The position numbers and the translations under genes were made by a program. Source: Tidjanibacter sp. (GTDB taxonomy: Bacteria; Bacteroidota; Bacteroidia; Bacteroidales; Rikenellaceae). From it: a stretch of 8,877 bases of DNA. The stretch spans positions 1-8,877 of the forward strand of contig JAFYRC010000107.1 in NCBI GenBank assembly GCA_017547065.1. Reading direction: 5' to 3'. Under the pieces are notes generated by a model. The model saw nothing but the letters and a program-made list of their open reading frames with translations, did not search any database and was not told the DNA's origin. This document shows positions 6,435 through 8,877 of this stretch, one piece after another. Position 1 is the stretch's first letter. The number at the start of each line of letters is the position of its first letter.

Positions 6435-7778
6435 TTAGATTACACCCTGCTCCAACATTGCCTGTGCAACCTTCATGAAGCCTGCGATGTTGGCACCCTT
6501 CACGTAGTCAACCGAGCCGTCAGCCTTCTCTCCGAAGCGTACGCACTGCTCGTGGATGCTCTGCATGATGAAGTGCAACTTGTCGTCAACCTCCTGTGCC
6601 GACCAGCTGAGGTGAGCAGCGTTCTGGGTCATCTCGAGGCCCGAAGTAGCAACACCACCGGCGTTCACAGCCTTACCGGGAGCAAAGAGGATACCTGCGT
6701 TCTGGAAAGTAGCGATAGCCTCGGGGGTGCAACCCATGTTCGAAACCTCGCAGCAGCACCAAGTACCATTAGCAAGAAGCTCTTTTGCGTCGTCGCCGTT
6801 GAGCTCGTTCTGGAAAGCACAAGGCAATGCGATGTCGCACTTCACGCTCCAAGCCTTCTTGCCAGCAGTGAATTTGGTAGCCTCGGGGAACTTGGTTGCC
6901 ATATCCTCCACCTTGTTGCGGTTCGAAGCACGCATAACGAGCATGTAGTCGATCATCTCCTTGGTGATACCACCGGGAATCTCGCACACGCCGTCAGGAC
7001 CGGAGATTGCGATAACCTTACCACCCAGCTCGGTAGCCTTGGTAGCTGCGCCCAAAGCTACGTTACCGAAGCCCGAAAGTGCAATGGTCTTACCTTTGAT
7101 ATCCTTGCCAGCCTTTGCCAACACGTGCTCAGTAAAATAGAGAGCGCCAAAGCCGGTAGCCTCGGGACGGAGAATCGAACCACCCCAGTTCTGGCCCTTA
7201 CCGGTCAACACACCTACGTTATACTCGCGCGCGAGCTTGGTGTACATACCAAACAAGTAGCCAATCTCACGACCACCTACGCCAACATCACCTGCGGGAA
7301 CGTCGGTGTCGCCACCAATGTTGTGCCACAACTCCAACATGAAGGCCTGGCAGAAGCGCATAATCTCAGCGTCCGATTTACCCACGGGGTCGAAGTCGGA
7401 ACCACCCTTACCGCCACCCATAGGAAGCGTGGTGAGCGCATTCTTAAAAGTCTGCTCGAAGCCGAGGAATTTCAGCATCGAGGGGTTAACTGCTTTGTGG
7501 AAACGGAGGCCACCTTTGTAGGGGCCGATAGCTGCGTTGAACTGTACACGGTAGCCAAGGTTGGTCTGTACCTCACCCTTGTCGTCAACCCAAGTGACAC
7601 GGAAGGTGAAGATACGGTCGGGCTCAACCATACGCTCAACGATTTTTGCTTTCTCAAATTCGGGGTGCTGGTTATAGACCTCCTCGATGGACTCGAGCAC
7701 TTCCTTGACTGCCTGCAAATACTCACTCTCGCCGGGGTGCTTACGCTCCAACTCAGCCATCAAATTCTGGACATTCAT
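6435..7778 (-). CDS. gdhA: Glutamate dehydrogenase (hexameric, 447 aa)
   Basis: Interconverts 2-oxoglutarate plus ammonia and glutamate using NAD(P)H in the cytoplasm; it is a main ammonia-assimilation route in gut Bacteroidales. Length is typical of the small hexameric class. The substrate domain shows PYKGGLRFH (Lys88), TFKNAL (Lys112), catalytic Lys124 in PMGGGKGGSDFDP, and Asp164 in PAGDVGVGG. The coenzyme domain has the dinucleotide loop GFGNVA (236-241), followed by ISGPDG (258-263) at the end of the second strand. This pairing resembles Clostridium symbiosum GDH, which is NAD-specific, so the coenzyme should not be assumed to be NADP. An unusual triple cysteine (341-343) and Cys350 sit where most relatives have a segment ending ANMP. 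It is convergent with the nucleoside kinase and divergent from gcvT. No Shine-Dalgarno is visible before the ATG. Confidence 0.97.
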   Translation of the reverse strand: MNVQNLMAELERKHPGESEYLQAVKEVLESIEEVYNQHPEFEKAKIVERMVEPDRIFTFRVTWVDDKGEVQTNLGYRVQFNAAIGPYKGGLRFHKAVNPSMLKFLGFEQTFKNALTTLPMGGGKGGSDFDPVGKSDAEIMRFCQAFMLELWHNIGGDTDVPAGDVGVGGREIGYLFGMYTKLAREYNVGVLTGKGQNWGGSILRPEATGFGALYFTEHVLAKAGKDIKGKTIALSGFGNVALGAATKATELGGKVIAISGPDGVCEIPGGITKEMIDYMLVMRASNRNKVEDMATKFPEATKFTAGKKAWSVKCDIALPCAFQNELNGDDAKELLANGTWCCCEVSNMGCTPEAIATFQNAGILFAPGKAVNAGGVATSGLEMTQNAAHLSWSAQEVDDKLHFIMQSIHEQCVRFGEKADGSVDYVKGANIAGFMKVAQAMLEQGVI

Positions 7779-7860
7779 AACTCTGTGTTTTAGTTTTAAG
7801 AAAATAGTTTTTTATGTTAGGTTTGAATTTCTCTCGCCATTAATGGTTTTAATATCACCT

Positions 7861-7868
7861 CAAATGTA
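7861..7868 (-). promoter_or_regulatory. Candidate -7 element for gdhA
   Basis: On the minus strand this reads TACATTTG, a full match to TAnnTTTG. No convincing -33 TTTG lies 19-21 bases upstream. It would give a gdhA leader of roughly 75-80 bases, which includes a 10-bp palindrome CCATTAATGG at 7837-7846 of unknown meaning. Confidence 0.45.
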
Positions 7869-7930
7869 ATGATTTTTCTTATAATGTGTAATCTCTTTCA
7901 ATAATTTTAGCAAATTTCGAGTGCTTTTTA

Positions 7931-7938
7931 TATCTTTG
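7931..7938 (+). promoter_or_regulatory. Candidate -7 element for gcvT
   Basis: TATCTTTG is a full match to the Bacteroidetes -7 consensus. A T-rich stretch (TTTTAG, 7905-7910) at about the right distance is a weak -33 candidate. The predicted leader is about 50 bases, too short for a tandem glycine riboswitch, and none of the conserved folding pattern of one is evident. Confidence 0.55.
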
Positions 7939-7997
7939 ACTTGCCGTTAGGCCGAAAACCGAACATAACATAATAACATAAATACCTTTCTTCGAGT

Positions 7998-8877
7998 ATG
8001 GAAAACCTGAAAATTACTCCCTTCACCAAGTACCACATCGCCGCTGGTGCAAAGATGGCTCCCTTCGCAGGGTTCAATATGCCTATCGAGTTTACAGGTA
8101 TCAACGCCGAGCACCTCTGGGTGCGTGAGGCTGTGGGCGTCTTCGACGTAAGTCACATGGGCGAAATCTGGGTTAAAGGCCCCAAGGCTGTGGAGTTCCT
8201 GCAGCACATCACAACAAACAACGTGGCAGCACTCACCGATGGTAAGGTGCAGTACTCCTGCATGCCCAACGGTCAGGGCGGTATCGTGGACGACCTGCTG
8301 GTCTACCGTGTGGACGAGCAAACATACCTTCTTGTGGTGAACGCTGCAAATACCGACAAGGACTGGGCACACATCTGTGCCGAGGGTGCAGCTTATGGCT
8401 TGGAGGCCGGCCACGGCAAACAACTCTACAACGCTTCGGACGAGATTTGCCAACTCGCCATCCAGGGCCCCCTGGCTCTGAAAATGGTGCAGAAGATGTG
8501 CGACGAACCCATCGAGGATATGCCATACTACACCTTCAAGAAACTCAAAGTGGCTGGTTGTGAGGCTATTCTTTCGACCACTGGCTACACCGGCTCTGGC
8601 GGCTGCGAGATCTACATTGCCAACGAGGACGCCGACCGTGTGTGGGAAGAAATGTGGCACGTGGGCGAGGAATTTGGCCTGAAAAACATCGGCCTTGGCG
8701 CACGTGATACCCTCCGCTTGGAGAAAGGTTTCTGCCTCTATGGCCACGAGATTGACGACACCACTTCACCCATCGAGGCAGGCCTCGGTTGGATTACCAA
8801 GTTTGTGGACGGAAAGGACTTCATCGACCGCGAGAAGATGGAGGCCCTCAAAGCCGGAGGTTTGGAGCGTAAACTCG
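7998..8877 (+). CDS. gcvT: Glycine cleavage system T protein (aminomethyltransferase), 3' end clipped
   Basis: Transfers the methylene group from the aminomethyl-lipoyl H protein to tetrahydrofolate, releasing ammonia, as part of glycine breakdown in the cytoplasm. The frame runs from the ATG at 7998 to the window end with no stop, giving 293 full codons; the family is about 360 residues, so roughly 65-70 C-terminal residues lie outside. Visible motifs are KMAPFAGFNMP (19-29), FDVSHMGE (49-56), GGIVDDLLVYR (94-104) with the Asp pair that includes the acidic residue implicated in human T protein (Asp101), GYTGSGGCE, and GLGARDTLRLEKG followed by LYGHEID. GYTGSGG has Ser where many relatives have Glu; this looks like normal family variation. 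The ATG fits the standard family N-terminus. It is divergent from gdhA. Partner genes gcvH and gcvP are not in view. Confidence 0.96.
   Translation, partial: MENLKITPFTKYHIAAGAKMAPFAGFNMPIEFTGINAEHLWVREAVGVFDVSHMGEIWVKGPKAVEFLQHITTNNVAALTDGKVQYSCMPNGQGGIVDDLLVYRVDEQTYLLVVNAANTDKDWAHICAEGAAYGLEAGHGKQLYNASDEICQLAIQGPLALKMVQKMCDEPIEDMPYYTFKKLKVAGCEAILSTTGYTGSGGCEIYIANEDADRVWEEMWHVGEEFGLKNIGLGARDTLRLEKGFCLYGHEIDDTTSPIEAGLGWITKFVDGKDFIDREKMEALKAGGLERKL

Noticed and set aside
6552..7793. 413-codon plus-strand open frame over gdhA
   Set aside because: Shadow of a highly conserved enzyme gene in exact antisense phase.
7837..7846. CCATTAATGG palindrome as a regulator operator
   Set aside because: Only 10 bp and AT-rich at the centre; expected by chance often enough that it cannot be called an operator on its own.
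7939..7997. Possible glycine riboswitch ahead of gcvT
   Set aside because: The predicted leader is only about 50 bases and AT-rich, too short for the tandem aptamers, and I see no conserved aptamer core.
7947..8747. 266-codon minus-strand open frame over gcvT
   Set aside because: The plus strand encodes an unmistakable T protein that simply has no stop before the window ends.
1..8877. Mobile element, phage, CRISPR, toxin-antitoxin or other accessory system
   Set aside because: All six coding regions are ordinary metabolic or cell-wall genes, base composition looks even, and no transposase, integrase, direct-repeat array or tRNA is present.

Overview
The window looks like chromosomal housekeeping DNA from a Bacteroidales bacterium. 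The main evidence is a MurF-alanine racemase fusion, a nucleoside kinase carrying a threonyl-tRNA-synthetase-like front half, a GdhA of Bacteroides/Clostridium type, and -7 promoter elements of the form TAnnTTTG with no clear Shine-Dalgarno sequences. The coding DNA is fairly GC-rich, with third positions mostly G or C. Among gut Bacteroidales this fits an Alistipes/Rikenellaceae-like genome better than a typical Bacteroides, but that placement is an inference by eye.

Layout. (1) Bases 1-3033, plus strand: a 5'-clipped murF-alr fusion (cell-wall D-Ala-D-Ala supply and ligation), then, 9 bases later, a short RsmI-like SAM methyltransferase, probably one transcript. (2) A perfect 43-bp palindrome (3090-3132) acts as a two-way terminator between that pair and the convergent minus-strand gene. 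(3) Bases 3142-4572, minus strand: a lipoprotein metallophosphatase/5'-nucleotidase. (4) Bases 4681-6348, plus strand: a cytoplasmic nucleoside kinase, divergent from the nucleotidase across a 108-base gap that appears to hold interleaved promoters. (5) A 14-bp-stem hairpin (6368-6402) terminates the kinase and the convergent gdhA. (6) Bases 6435-7778, minus strand: glutamate dehydrogenase. (7) Bases 7998-8877, plus strand: glycine-cleavage T protein, cut by the window end and divergent from gdhA across a 219-base promoter region.

How the genes work together. The murF-alr half feeds peptidoglycan synthesis. The nucleotidase and the nucleoside kinase form a plausible salvage pair: the exported lipoprotein strips phosphate from nucleotides outside the inner membrane and the kinase re-phosphorylates nucleosides inside. 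gdhA and gcvT both serve amino-acid nitrogen and one-carbon metabolism.

No mobile element, CRISPR array, tRNA, rRNA, phage gene or defence system is visible, and no gap exceeds 300 bases. I do not see a wholly new system. The most unusual item is the shortened central domain of the MurF half of the fusion; next is the nucleotidase/kinase divergent pair.
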